Assembly: GCA_963697355.1 (NCBI GenBank)
Contig: CAVONV010000021.1
Location: 620,001 to 684,000, forward strand
DNA: 64,000 nt
Origin: CAVONV01 sp963697355
GTDB lineage: Bacteria > Acidobacteriota > Vicinamibacteria > Marinacidobacterales > DATDRI01
Reading direction: 5' to 3'
A program made the position numbers and the translations under genes. Positions 1 to 7,565 of this stretch are shown piece after piece; within the stretch, counting starts at the first letter, position 1, and every line of letters begins with the position of its first letter. Under the pieces are notes generated by a model. That model was given only the letters and a program-made list of their open reading frames with translations. It was not told where the DNA came from and searched no databases.

Positions 1-197
1 TCAGCGTTAGCGGTGGCCGCAAGCAGGCGCCGGTCTCCGATCAGTTCATGAACTTGCCCAATGAAAGCAGAGGTCTCCGTTCCACAGATGACAGCGTCAG
101 CGACCACAGACCGAGAGACTTGCCCAATAAGCTGCGCAAAATCCTTATCCGACCGAATGAATCGGTCTGAGTGTTTATCATCTCTTGCTGGATTCAT
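1..197 (-). CDS. Partial gene, pyruvate-kinase C-terminal-like domain
   Basis: An open frame on the minus strand begins at the ATG at 197-195 (MNPARDDKHSDRF...) and runs off the left edge without a stop, so only about 65 residues are visible. The segment with VVADAVICGTETSAF followed by LLAATANA has the alternating strand-helix pattern and the T-x-[ST]-A spacing of the pyruvate kinase C-terminal alpha/beta domain, which occurs as small stand-alone proteins in some bacteria. This is a family-level impression, not a firm assignment. The 185 bases between this start and the channel gene to its right carry no other convincing gene. Confidence 0.4.
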   Translation of the reverse strand, partial: MNPARDDKHSDRFIRSDKDFAQLIGQVSRSVVADAVICGTETSAFIGQVHELIGDRRLLAATANA

Positions 198-288
198 TGG
201 ATTCGTTTATCCCCGAATTGAAGATGCTTCAGTTCGTCCAGTTGCTCTTCACCGGGTCCCGGTGCTCTATTGGAGCGACTACCCGTGG

Positions 289-304
289 CCACATTGCAAT
301 GTGG
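289..304. repeat. 16-bp perfect palindrome CCACATTGCAATGTGG
   Basis: The sequence equals its own reverse complement. It sits in the short gap between the partial gene at the left edge and the stop of the channel gene at 383, where both genes are on the minus strand. It could be an operator for the left gene or part of a terminator for the channel operon. No T-run follows on the minus strand, so a classical terminator is not supported. Confidence 0.45.
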
Positions 305-382
305 TTCCCGCGGGGCAGTCTGTCGATTCCCCAACCGCTGCGCCGACGTCCTTAGGCACGGCTTCGGTCCACACACAGCGAA

Positions 383-1216
383 TCACGCCTCGTCCGATTT
401 GGTCAGGAGCTGGTTATTCGGGACAATGAGGTCGCCTTTTTCTGTCTCGAAGACCACGCTAACCTCGTTGAGGCTTTTCACTTTGGCTTTTTGCTTGCCT
501 ATGAATACCTCCTGGCCTTCCTGGAAAATCTGTCGGGTATAAAACCCCGCGACCAGATTAGCTACAATGCCCTTGCACCCGATGCCGAATGAAACTACAA
601 ACGCTGCTACAAGCCCGGCAACCACAAGGTGAATGTTGGCGGTCAGGAAAGTCAGATCGATGCCAATCTGATCGATGGCGAGGACGATCCCTAGAACAAC
701 CACCAGTCCGCCTGTTATTCTTGCTGCCGACTCTCTAAAGGGCACATTCAGTTCTGAGAGCACCGAGCTCACGAAGGCGTTCACGGGCCTACTCATAAGC
801 AGGGCGAGCACGAGTACAAGAACTCCGCCAAGTAGATGAGGCCCATACGCGACGAGGTCGCGCAGAGTGCTGGATACGACTGTCCAGCCCAGAGTCTCTG
901 TGGCGGAAACGACGGTTAGAATTAGGGTCACCCAGAAAACAAACGCCGCGACGAAATCGCCAAACGTCGCGTTGACTCCCGCCTTGCGAAAGGATTCGTT
1001 GATGCCATGGGTGTCGAAAATGGCAAGCACTCCTGTCCAGGAAAGAAGCTTTTTCGTGATACGCCTGAGAAGCTTGGCAGCAAGCCATCCCACCATGAGG
1101 ATAGCTATGGCCCCAAAAAGCTTCGGGAGGAATCTTGCGACGGTCGTAAGAAACTCGTTTCCCGCATTGACTGCTATCTGCAACCAATCTTGTGGGTCAA
1201 TTAGATTCGCCATCAT
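383..1216 (-). CDS. MscS/TM-helix family mechanosensitive channel protein
   Basis: 277 residues with several hydrophobic segments: around residues 25-50 (the FLPKLFGAIAILMVGWLAAKLL signature of the conserved TM helix), 85-105, 125-145, 165-190 and 195-220. A short C-terminal beta domain follows (FIGKQKAKVKSLNEVSVVFE, then LIVPNNQLL), typical of the MscS pore-adjacent region. Family members sit in the inner membrane and release solutes or modulate envelope stress. The start at 1216 follows a GGGAGGC ribosome-binding site. Upstream on the same strand are a 65-residue small protein and an ECF sigma factor, suggesting a three-gene stress operon. It is the most complete of several related channel genes in this window. 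Confidence 0.82.
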   Translation of the reverse strand: MMANLIDPQDWLQIAVNAGNEFLTTVARFLPKLFGAIAILMVGWLAAKLLRRITKKLLSWTGVLAIFDTHGINESFRKAGVNATFGDFVAAFVFWVTLILTVVSATETLGWTVVSSTLRDLVAYGPHLLGGVLVLVLALLMSRPVNAFVSSVLSELNVPFRESAARITGGLVVVLGIVLAIDQIGIDLTFLTANIHLVVAGLVAAFVVSFGIGCKGIVANLVAGFYTRQIFQEGQEVFIGKQKAKVKSLNEVSVVFETEKGDLIVPNNQLLTKSDEA

Positions 1217-1230
1217 TGCCTCCCACCGTC

Positions 1231-1428
1231 CTAAGGAGTTCGCCCTCGCCCGCCAAGGACGGCTCTCCAGATACGAACGAAAGCACCTAAGTAGAAGACG
1301 ATGAGGGACCGGAGGACATCGGTGAATACGGTTGATCTAACGACGCTCCGCTCGATCTCATTTGGTGCCCTTACGCCCTCATATTCCGCTTCGAGTGACT
1401 TCTTTACGTCCAGTTCAAATTCGTCCAT
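1231..1428 (-). CDS. Small protein between ECF sigma factor and channel
   Basis: 65 residues: an acidic N-terminus (MDEFELDVKKSLEAEYEG) and one hydrophobic stretch near residues 38-55 (DVLRSLIVFYLGAFVRIW) ending in a basic tail. It starts 9 bp after the sigma-factor stop and ends 14 bp before the channel start, so all three are probably co-transcribed. Position next to an ECF sigma factor and a possible membrane segment would suit a small anti-sigma or accessory protein. There is no zinc-binding HxxxCxxC motif, so it is not a classical ZAS anti-sigma factor. Function unknown. Confidence 0.55.
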   Translation of the reverse strand: MDEFELDVKKSLEAEYEGVRAPNEIERSVVRSTVFTDVLRSLIVFYLGAFVRIWRAVLGGRGRTP

Positions 1429-1437
1429 GCTCGACCC

Positions 1438-1893
1438 TCACCCTGTCCTCTCGCGGACCAAGCTTTGCCTAGCCCGGGAAATGCGCATTTTCACGGCACT
1501 CACACTCAATCCTGTCAGTTCAGCTATTTCTTCATACGTATAGCTCTCAACGTATTTGAGCAGAAGGAGAGCTCTCGTCGCTCCAGGTAACCTTCTAAGC
1601 GACTTGCTCAGGTCTAGCTTCACGTCCGTATCATGAGGCCAGGCTTGAATTTCCCCGGTCCCGACTTCGTCGAAAGAGGCAAAGCGCCTTCTGGCTCGAA
1701 GAAAGTTGAGGCAGTGATTGATGACAATACGATGCACCCAGGTCGAAACGGAAGATTGAAACCGGAAGGAGCTGAGGCCTGTATAAAGCTTGATAAAAAC
1801 CTCTTGTGTAAGGTCCCGCGCGTCTGCTTCGTTGTCGGAGTAGGCAAGACATTTTTGGTACACCCTATCCGCGTACCGCCGATACAACCTCAT
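1438..1893 (-). CDS. ECF-type RNA polymerase sigma factor
   Basis: The visible 151 residues contain sigma region 2 (DARDLTQEVFIKLYTGLSSF and STWVHRIVINHCLNFLR) and region 4 with a helix-turn-helix (RALLLLKYVESYTYEEIAEL then SVSAVKMRISRARQSL). It would recruit RNA polymerase to stress genes, perhaps including the channel downstream. The start is problematic. ATG 1893 begins inside region 2.1, while the same frame continues upstream with good sigma-like sequence (ATDHDLVRAFQGEQAPQ) to a TGA at 2007-2005, with no ATG, GTG or TTG in between. Either a rare start is used or a small sequence change removed the start. Confidence 0.85.
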   Translation of the reverse strand: MRLYRRYADRVYQKCLAYSDNEADARDLTQEVFIKLYTGLSSFRFQSSVSTWVHRIVINHCLNFLRARRRFASFDEVGTGEIQAWPHDTDVKLDLSKSLRRLPGATRALLLLKYVESYTYEEIAELTGLSVSAVKMRISRARQSLVRERTG

Positions 1894-2007
1894 GAAATAA
1901 CGGTGTGCCTGCGGCGCCTGTTCGCCCTGGAAGGCGCGGACAAGATCATGGTCCGTTGCACCGTTGAGCGAAGATCCGGACGTGTGTCTATTAATCCGTG
2001 CACCTCA

Positions 2008-2513
2008 AGTCGAATCCTGGTTGAGCTTGTTACCACTGACTCTATTTCGCGCCGGTCCGCACGACTCGATCAGTGAGCCGGAAACAGTCCAGGAACTCTC
2101 TAATCCATTAGACACAATTGCTCCCGAAATCGTCACATCCGCAACATTGCCGTTGAGGGCGATCTGAACGGTGGCGAGGTCGGTTGGGGGCCTTGGACGA
2201 GCTTGACGCGAGAGAGCCGAGTGACGTTTTTGAGGGTGGTAGGGTCTAACAGTGTGAGAGGACAAGTGACGATTTTGACCTCGAGGCTCGTTGGCTGACA
2301 GCCAGGTTGGTCGCAAAAGACGGATAGTGTTACAGCGACAACGCGGCAGCATGTTGGTGACGAAACTGCCATGAAACTGGAAACAACACCTTGCCTTCGG
2401 ATGGTCCCTTCTGCCGGGATCAAGCAAAGGGGCAAATTGTCTTTACTTGCCCAAATGCCGGGGCTAACATGACTGGCTAGTAGCATATCTTTTTTTTGTC
2501 GAAGGAAGCGGAC
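2008..2513. other. Intergenic region between sigma factor and glycosyltransferase
   Basis: About 500 bases between the divergent sigma factor and glycosyltransferase genes. Open frames on both strands here have no recognisable domain, no ribosome-binding site and unlikely composition. The promoter regions of both neighbours must lie here, but no clear -35/-10 pair could be picked out. Confidence 0.4.
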
Positions 2514-3779
2514 ATGCCCCTCAAAGAAGATGAATTGCTCGGTCCGGAAGTCAGGAGTGAGATTGAGCGTATCGGTGGCGCCGATATCCTGGTCGGCATT
2601 CCCAGCTTCAATAACGCGGACACCATTGGGCACGTCGTTAAGGCCGTCAGCGCCGGGCTGGCAAAGCACTTCTCGGAGTACCGCACCGTGATCATCAACT
2701 CGGACGGCGGCTCCACCGATGGTACTCGTGACGTCGTCAAAGCCACGGATTTCACGGCACACGAGTCTCTCATGGTTCGGCATCGTCTGCATGCCGTTCA
2801 CAAAATTAGTACGCCGTACCATGGAATTCCCGGAAAGGGCAGCGCGTTCAGGACGATTTTCAAAATCGGTCAACTCCTGGGTGTGAAGGCATGTGCGGTT
2901 GTGGACTCCGACTTGCGCAGCATTACGCCTGAATGGATAGAGATGCTCATAGGACCCATTCTAGAGGAGGACTACGACTTCGCCGCGCCTCTGTATCGGC
3001 GGCACAAGTACGACGGTACGATCACCAACAGTATCGTGTACCCATTGACGCGAGCGCTATATGGGAAGAGCATCCGTCAGCCGATAGGTGGCGACTTTGG
3101 TTTCTCGGGAGAGTTGGCGAATCGGTACCTCACCAAGGATGTGTGGGACACCAACGTCGCACGATTTGGGATCGACATCTGGATGACGACGACCGCACTG
3201 GCCGAGGGCTTCAAGGTCTGCCAATCTTTTTTGGGCGCAAAAATCCACGATCCGAAAGATCCGGGCGCGGATCTTTCGGCGATGTTGGTCCAGGTCGTCT
3301 CCTCGGTTTTCGATATGATGAGCTCGTATGAATCGGTTTGGAGCAAAGTGAAGGGCTCGGAGGCGGTTCCGTACTTTGGTTTCGAGTATTCTGTAGGTCT
3401 GGAGCCCATTACCGTCAACACGCAGCGCATGGTGGACAATTTCCGCCAGGGTGTCCGAGACCTGGAACCGGTGTGGAAAGAGATCATCCAATCGTCTCAT
3501 CTTGAGCGCGTCCAAGCCCTTGCGACGCAGGATGTGCATACCTTTCCCGACGAGCTTTGGGCAGCCGTCATCTACGATTTTGCTGTGGCGTACCATCGGC
3601 GCGTTATGAATCGAGATCATCTGATTGGTTCGTTGACTCCATTGTATCTGGGACGTACCGCTGCCTTCGTGTTGGAGACCGGTGAGGCCAGCTCCGATGA
3701 GGTTGAGGAGAGGATTGAGTCAGTTGCTCTTGCCTATGAGGCCGCGAAGGAGCCTTTCGTCCAACGGTGGAGGAGCTGA
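2514..3779 (+). CDS. GT2-fold glycosyltransferase
   Basis: 421 residues from ATG 2514, chosen because GAAGGA lies just upstream; an in-frame TTG at 2496 is less likely. The N-terminal half is a GT-A fold: ILVGIPSFNNADTIGHVV, then IINSDGGSTDGT, then AVVDSDLRSITPEWI, where DSD would bind the metal and nucleotide sugar. QPIGGDFGFSG and RFGIDIWMTTTALAEGF match the acceptor-side motifs of mannosylglycerate/glucosylglycerate-type synthases. No membrane segments, so it is cytoplasmic. It lies 13 bp before a TM-helix protein and faces a second glycosyltransferase, so a role in making a sugar-glycerate solute or envelope glycan is plausible. The exact donor and acceptor cannot be told. Confidence 0.75.
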   Translation: MPLKEDELLGPEVRSEIERIGGADILVGIPSFNNADTIGHVVKAVSAGLAKHFSEYRTVIINSDGGSTDGTRDVVKATDFTAHESLMVRHRLHAVHKISTPYHGIPGKGSAFRTIFKIGQLLGVKACAVVDSDLRSITPEWIEMLIGPILEEDYDFAAPLYRRHKYDGTITNSIVYPLTRALYGKSIRQPIGGDFGFSGELANRYLTKDVWDTNVARFGIDIWMTTTALAEGFKVCQSFLGAKIHDPKDPGADLSAMLVQVVSSVFDMMSSYESVWSKVKGSEAVPYFGFEYSVGLEPITVNTQRMVDNFRQGVRDLEPVWKEIIQSSHLERVQALATQDVHTFPDELWAAVIYDFAVAYHRRVMNRDHLIGSLTPLYLGRTAAFVLETGEASSDEVEERIESVALAYEAAKEPFVQRWRS

Positions 3780-3792
3780 GGGAGGTGAAAGC

Positions 3793-4503
3793 ATGTTTTC
3801 ACAATGGTACAACCACCCGGTGATGGAGCCGGTTCGGATGTTTTTGGAACGAGTGTTGGAGTTCCTCCCGAATATCCTCCTCATGCTCTTCGTGTTGGCC
3901 GGCGGTGCGGTCGTCGCGCGGATTCTCCGAATCGTGGTGGGTCGGCTCCTGAAGCTGGCGGGTTTCGACAAATTCTGCCAGCGGTCAGGGCTTGGTGAGG
4001 TGCTTGCTCGTGGCGGCGTTCAACAGACACCCTCAGAGCTCGTCGGAAGAATACTCTACTACATGATTGCTCTCATCACGTTCTTTATGGCCCTCGCTGC
4101 ACTGAACTTGAAAGCGACCAACGTTTTGATCGCCGACTTTTTCGGCTATCTTCCAAATCTCCTGGTCGCGCTTGGTATCGTGGCGACGAGCTATCTTCTC
4201 GCTAGGTTCCTTCGCCGAAGTGTGCTGATTGCTGCCGTGAACGCGCATATGAGTCATGCGAGCGCGATGGCCCGCGCTGTTCAAGCAGCGGCCCTCATAT
4301 TTGGCTTCGCGGTTGCATTGGAGCACTTGTCCATTGGCAGAACGGTGGTTCTGGCGGCTTTTTCAATTACCTTCGGGGGTATTGTGCTGGCTCTTGCCCT
4401 TGCGTTCGGGCTTGCCGGCAAGGACTTGGCTCGGGATGTTCTGGATCGCAACGTACCTCGCACCAAGGACAACGAACCACCCGACGAGATCAAGCATCTT
4501 TGA
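3793..4503 (+). CDS. TM-helix repeat membrane protein (MscS-related)
   Basis: 236 residues from ATG 3793, preceded by a strong GGAGGTG. Hydrophobic segments lie near residues 20-45 (FLPNILLMLFVLAGGAVVARIL), 75-100, 115-140, 170-190 and 195-220. The first has the conserved TM-helix pattern shared with the channel genes at 0.4 and 11.3 kb. The soluble MscS beta domain is absent, because the protein ends shortly after LAFGLAGKDLARDVLD. It is therefore a channel-like membrane protein rather than a complete MscS channel. It is 13 bp behind the glycosyltransferase and probably in its operon, perhaps linking solute synthesis to solute release. Confidence 0.72.
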   Translation: MFSQWYNHPVMEPVRMFLERVLEFLPNILLMLFVLAGGAVVARILRIVVGRLLKLAGFDKFCQRSGLGEVLARGGVQQTPSELVGRILYYMIALITFFMALAALNLKATNVLIADFFGYLPNLLVALGIVATSYLLARFLRRSVLIAAVNAHMSHASAMARAVQAAALIFGFAVALEHLSIGRTVVLAAFSITFGGIVLALALAFGLAGKDLARDVLDRNVPRTKDNEPPDEIKHL

Positions 4504-4515
4504 TGCTTGGGGGTG

Positions 4516-5733
4516 TCAAGACCCCTTCGTGTTGTCAGCGTCCACGGCGGCAGCCAACTCGTCTAGAACGTTCGGCGCGGCGGATGTCACGCGACTCCAG
4601 TTGGGAATGAGAGCTGCACCGAGGGGGTCCTCGACAAACTGCTCCCCAGCCAGCCTGATAGCTTGAGTCAGTGCCTCTACGGCGGTTTCCTCTCCGTGAC
4701 GATCGAAGGCGAGCCCATTGATCGCGGAGTCGGCGCTGAAGCGTTCGATGTGATCTTCAGCCGTCCGTTTGTAGGCGGCCAGTAGCGATCTCAGCAAACC
4801 TTCCGAGAAAACGACGCCTTCAGCTGCTAGCGTCCGAAGTAAGCTCTTGCAAATGTCGATGGCCATTTTCATGATTCCGGAGTCCGGAGCCCCGGCAGAG
4901 AACGTCTGGTGTTTGTGATCGTAGTTAATGGCTAGGTCGACTTGGCAAACTCGTTTCGTCGTCGCATTTCTGAAGATCTCGGCGAGCATACCCACTTCGA
5001 GCCCCCAATCGGCCGGGATGCGGTTCACCCTGGCGAGGTCGGAGTCCATGGCAAACTCTCCTGCAAGGATGTAGCGAAAACTGTCGAGGTACTGGATCAT
5101 GGGCAAGTGCCCCACGATGGTCTTCAGGGCTCGGATCAGCGGTGTCATGAGAAGTCGAGTCACTCTGCCGTGCATGCGGGTGGAGATCCGACTGTAGAAT
5201 CCTTTGCAAAAACGATAATCGATATTGGGATTCATGACGGGGTAAACGAGTCGGGCCAACACGTCTCGCTTGTAGGTCAGTATGTCGCAATCATGGAGTG
5301 CGATGACAGAAGACTGACCCCGCGACAAGATGTAGCCGTAGGACATCCAGGCGCCACGCCCTTTGCCTTGTTCTCCCAAGTAGAGGCCTTCTTTCTTCAG
5401 TCTGCGGAATACCTCTTTCATACGGGGCCCGTCGTGCCAGATGATGCGGTGGCGTTGTGGTAGACGAGAGAAGAACTCGCGGGCCTTTTCGAATTGCCGG
5501 TCGTCGGCGCGATCGAGGCTGATGACGATTTCATGGATATAAGGTACTTGTCGGAGCTCGTCGAGGATGTGTCCCAGGGCAGGTCCCTCGAGCTCGCTGT
5601 AGAGCGAGGGTAAGACGAGCGCGAGCGGCCGGATCTTGGACAAAGTGACGAGCTCGCGCTCGAGTCGTTCCGAGTCGGGGTTCCCCAAGTGGTGGAGTGT
5701 GGCAACCACACCGGTTTGATGGAAATCGCTCAT
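4516..5733 (-). CDS. Glucosyl-3-phosphoglycerate synthase-like (GT81) enzyme
   Basis: 405 residues. GT-A motifs include PLALVLPSLYSELEGPAL near the N-terminus, IHEIVISLDRADD, the glycine-rich GEQGKGRGAW, and SVIALHDCDILTYKRDVLARL, whose D-C-D is the metal-binding motif. FCKGFYSRI and ADWGLEVGML fit the family that transfers glucose to 3-phosphoglycerate for glucosylglycerate, a compatible solute. No phosphatase for the second step was seen nearby. It is convergent with the preceding glycosyltransferase/TM-helix pair, only 12 bp from its end. Glucosylglycerate is accumulated in salt or nitrogen stress in known hosts. The acceptor here is inferred from family resemblance. Confidence 0.7.
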   Translation of the reverse strand: MSDFHQTGVVATLHHLGNPDSERLERELVTLSKIRPLALVLPSLYSELEGPALGHILDELRQVPYIHEIVISLDRADDRQFEKAREFFSRLPQRHRIIWHDGPRMKEVFRRLKKEGLYLGEQGKGRGAWMSYGYILSRGQSSVIALHDCDILTYKRDVLARLVYPVMNPNIDYRFCKGFYSRISTRMHGRVTRLLMTPLIRALKTIVGHLPMIQYLDSFRYILAGEFAMDSDLARVNRIPADWGLEVGMLAEIFRNATTKRVCQVDLAINYDHKHQTFSAGAPDSGIMKMAIDICKSLLRTLAAEGVVFSEGLLRSLLAAYKRTAEDHIERFSADSAINGLAFDRHGEETAVEALTQAIRLAGEQFVEDPLGAALIPNWSRVTSAAPNVLDELAAAVDADNTKGS

Positions 5734-6109
5734 TTAGATTCTCCTGGCAAGAGAAATGACCAAATTGTCGATTGTGTTCGGCCTATATTGTATTCGATCT
5801 GCATGGGCTAGGTGCCTATCAGGGACAGTGGGGATGCATTTGAAAGAATAAGAGACTCAACGCAAAGACGCGAAGCCGCAAAGTCGAAAGACAAAAATTC
5901 CAGAATTCGGAAAGGTCTCGGCTGCTCGAGTTTCATCAATTTCTTTCCTGGCACCCATGCGTTGTTCTTTTGTGTGAGGTTTCTAATAAGTCTACCCATT
6001 GTGGCTTGAAGTACTAAGGAGTCTTTTCGCGGCGCGCCTTAGACTGGTGATATATTGTGATTCGACAAGGGCACGACATCAGATCGGTTTTCTTTCGTAG
6101 GAAGTCCAA
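5734..6109. other. Intergenic region with short A-rich direct repeats
   Basis: Divergent promoter region between the GT81-like gene and glgC. At 5858-5892 it carries a run of near-identical short units (CGCAAAGA, CGCGAAGC, CGCAAAGT, CGAAAGAC), a type of low-complexity intergenic repeat found in many unrelated bacterial genomes. A stretch at 5820-5835 (AGGGACAGTGGGGAT) resembles the start of the dispersed 240-bp repeat but does not continue. No gene is visible. Confidence 0.5.
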
Positions 6110-7378
6110 ATGGCACTAGAACTAGCACCCTCTCGTATTCTTGCCTTGGTGTTGGCAGGCGGAAAAGGCTCGCGTTTGTTTCCATTGACCGCTGAACGAT
6201 CCAAGCCGGCGGTTCCTTTTGGCGGCAAATACCGCATCGTCGACTTCGTACTGAGTAGCCTCAACAACTCTGGGATCCGAACGATATTCGTTCTCACTCA
6301 GTACAAGGCCCAGTCGCTTTTGGAGCATCTTCAGCTCGGCTGGATTCACTCTTCCACCCCGGACAACTTTCTCCTCGCGGTACCGGCCCAGATGCAATCG
6401 GGTGAATCTTGGTACAAGGGTACGGCAGATGCTATCTACCAGAATCTCAGACTCCTCGATCGTACGAATCCCAAAATCGTGGCCGTGTTTGGTGCGGACC
6501 ACATTTACAAGATGAACGTCCACCAAATGGCGGCCTTTCACCAGAAAGTCGCCGCCGCAGCCAGTGTTGCCTGCTTGCCCGTGCCGGCGGAGGAAGCCTC
6601 GGCTTTTGGTGTCATTCAGGTTGATGAGGACTGGAAGATTACAGGATTTGTGGAGAAACCGAAGCAACCGCCGGAAATTCCGGGCAATCCGGGGTACGCG
6701 CTGGTTTCGATGGGGAACTATCTCTTCAACAGGAATATCCTGGAGGAAGCGCTCCGTGAAGATGCGGCTGATCTCACTTCTCACCACGACTTCGGGAAAT
6801 CGATCCTCCCCAAGCTCATCAATGCACTTCCCGTTTACGCCTACGACTTCAATCGGAACCAAATACCCATGGAGACGGGAACGGAAGCGGAGGCCGCTTA
6901 TTGGAGAGACATCGGGACCATCGATGCTTACTACCAGGCCAACCTGGACCTCAAGGATGTGGTGCCGAAGCTCAACCTCTACAACTGGAAGTGGCCCATT
7001 CGATCGGTGAATTTCGGCGATCCTCCTGCGAAGTTCGTCTTCGACGAGAACGGACGCCGTGGACAGGGGATACAGTCCATTATTTGCGCAGGTTGCATTC
7101 TATCGGGTAGCTACGTCAAGGACTCCATACTGGCCCGAAATGTCTTCGCCGACGCGGGCGCGGAAATTTTCAGTTCCGTAATCCACGACAACGTTTGGAT
7201 TGGTAGCGGAGCCAAGATCCGACGAGCCATTATTGACAAGAACAATCGCATCGAGCCAGGAGAGACCGTCGGCTACGACCTAGAAAGAGACCGGCAACGG
7301 TTCCACGTGTCCAAGGAAGGTATCGTGGTGGTCTCGAGAGCCAAGGACACGCCGGAGAGCAGGGCGAGGAACTTGTAG
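6110..7378 (+). CDS. glgC: Glucose-1-phosphate adenylyltransferase
   Basis: 422 residues, the usual length. It makes ADP-glucose from glucose-1-phosphate and ATP, the committed step of bacterial glycogen synthesis. The N-terminus has the nucleotidyltransferase signature ALVLAGGKGSRLFPLT with the allosteric/active-site KPAVPFGGKYRIVDF. GTADAIYQNL, FGADHIYKM, the EKP triplet in FVEKPKQPPE and the C-terminal left-handed beta-helix (SSVIHDNVWIGSGAKIRRAIID) are all present. ATG 6110 is preceded by AGGAAG. It is convergent with a glucan phosphorylase and a GH13 hydrolase, so glycogen making and breaking enzymes are clustered. Confidence 0.95.
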   Translation: MALELAPSRILALVLAGGKGSRLFPLTAERSKPAVPFGGKYRIVDFVLSSLNNSGIRTIFVLTQYKAQSLLEHLQLGWIHSSTPDNFLLAVPAQMQSGESWYKGTADAIYQNLRLLDRTNPKIVAVFGADHIYKMNVHQMAAFHQKVAAAASVACLPVPAEEASAFGVIQVDEDWKITGFVEKPKQPPEIPGNPGYALVSMGNYLFNRNILEEALREDAADLTSHHDFGKSILPKLINALPVYAYDFNRNQIPMETGTEAEAAYWRDIGTIDAYYQANLDLKDVVPKLNLYNWKWPIRSVNFGDPPAKFVFDENGRRGQGIQSIICAGCILSGSYVKDSILARNVFADAGAEIFSSVIHDNVWIGSGAKIRRAIIDKNNRIEPGETVGYDLERDRQRFHVSKEGIVVVSRAKDTPESRARNL

Positions 7379-7379
7379 T

Positions 7380-7430
7380 AAGAAGTATAGAACTCAAGAA
7401 CCCAAGAATTCAAGAACTCGAGAATACATC
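7380..7430. repeat. GAACTCAA-type short tandem repeat after glgC
   Basis: Immediately after the glgC stop there are degenerate 8-9 base units, GAACTCAA, GAACCCAA, GAATTCAA, GAACTCGA. The same kind of array follows the NapC-like gene at 55148-55215, in both cases directly behind TAGTAAGAA. A short relict (GAATTCAAGAACACAAGAAG) occurs near 39771. Confidence 0.6.
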
Positions 7431-7485
7431 AGTTAGTAGGGTGAAGCATGCTGAAGGGCAGTGCTCGAATTGGCCTTTGTTAGCA

Positions 7486-7538
7486 GGAGAAAGGAGGAGG
7501 GAGGGAGGAGAAGGCAAGAACGACTTTATACTTTCTCC
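7486..7538. terminator. Possible bidirectional terminator between glgC and glgP
   Basis: GGAGAAAG at 7486-7493 pairs with CTTTCTCC at 7531-7538 across a purine-rich loop, in the gap between two convergent genes. The loop is long and the stem AG/CT rich, so support is modest. Confidence 0.35.
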
Positions 7539-7565
7539 TTTATACTCTCTCCTACATTGTTTTTC

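Noticed and set aside
61..429. Plus-strand open frame of 122 codons at the left edge
   Set aside because: It runs antisense to the partial gene at 1-197, has no ribosome-binding site and its translation has no domain-like pattern.
2008..2427. Minus-strand frame with QIALNGNVADVTISG-like sequence upstream of the sigma factor
   Set aside because: Only a short part looks protein-like, the start has no ribosome-binding site and no family was recognised; left as intergenic.
5951..5975. TGGCAC-N7-TTG before glgC as a sigma-54 promoter
   Set aside because: The spacing between the -24 and -12 elements is wrong (no GG-N10-GC), so it was not called.
7380..7430. GAACTCAA array as a CRISPR array
   Set aside because: Units are 8-9 bases with no spacers and no cas genes nearby.
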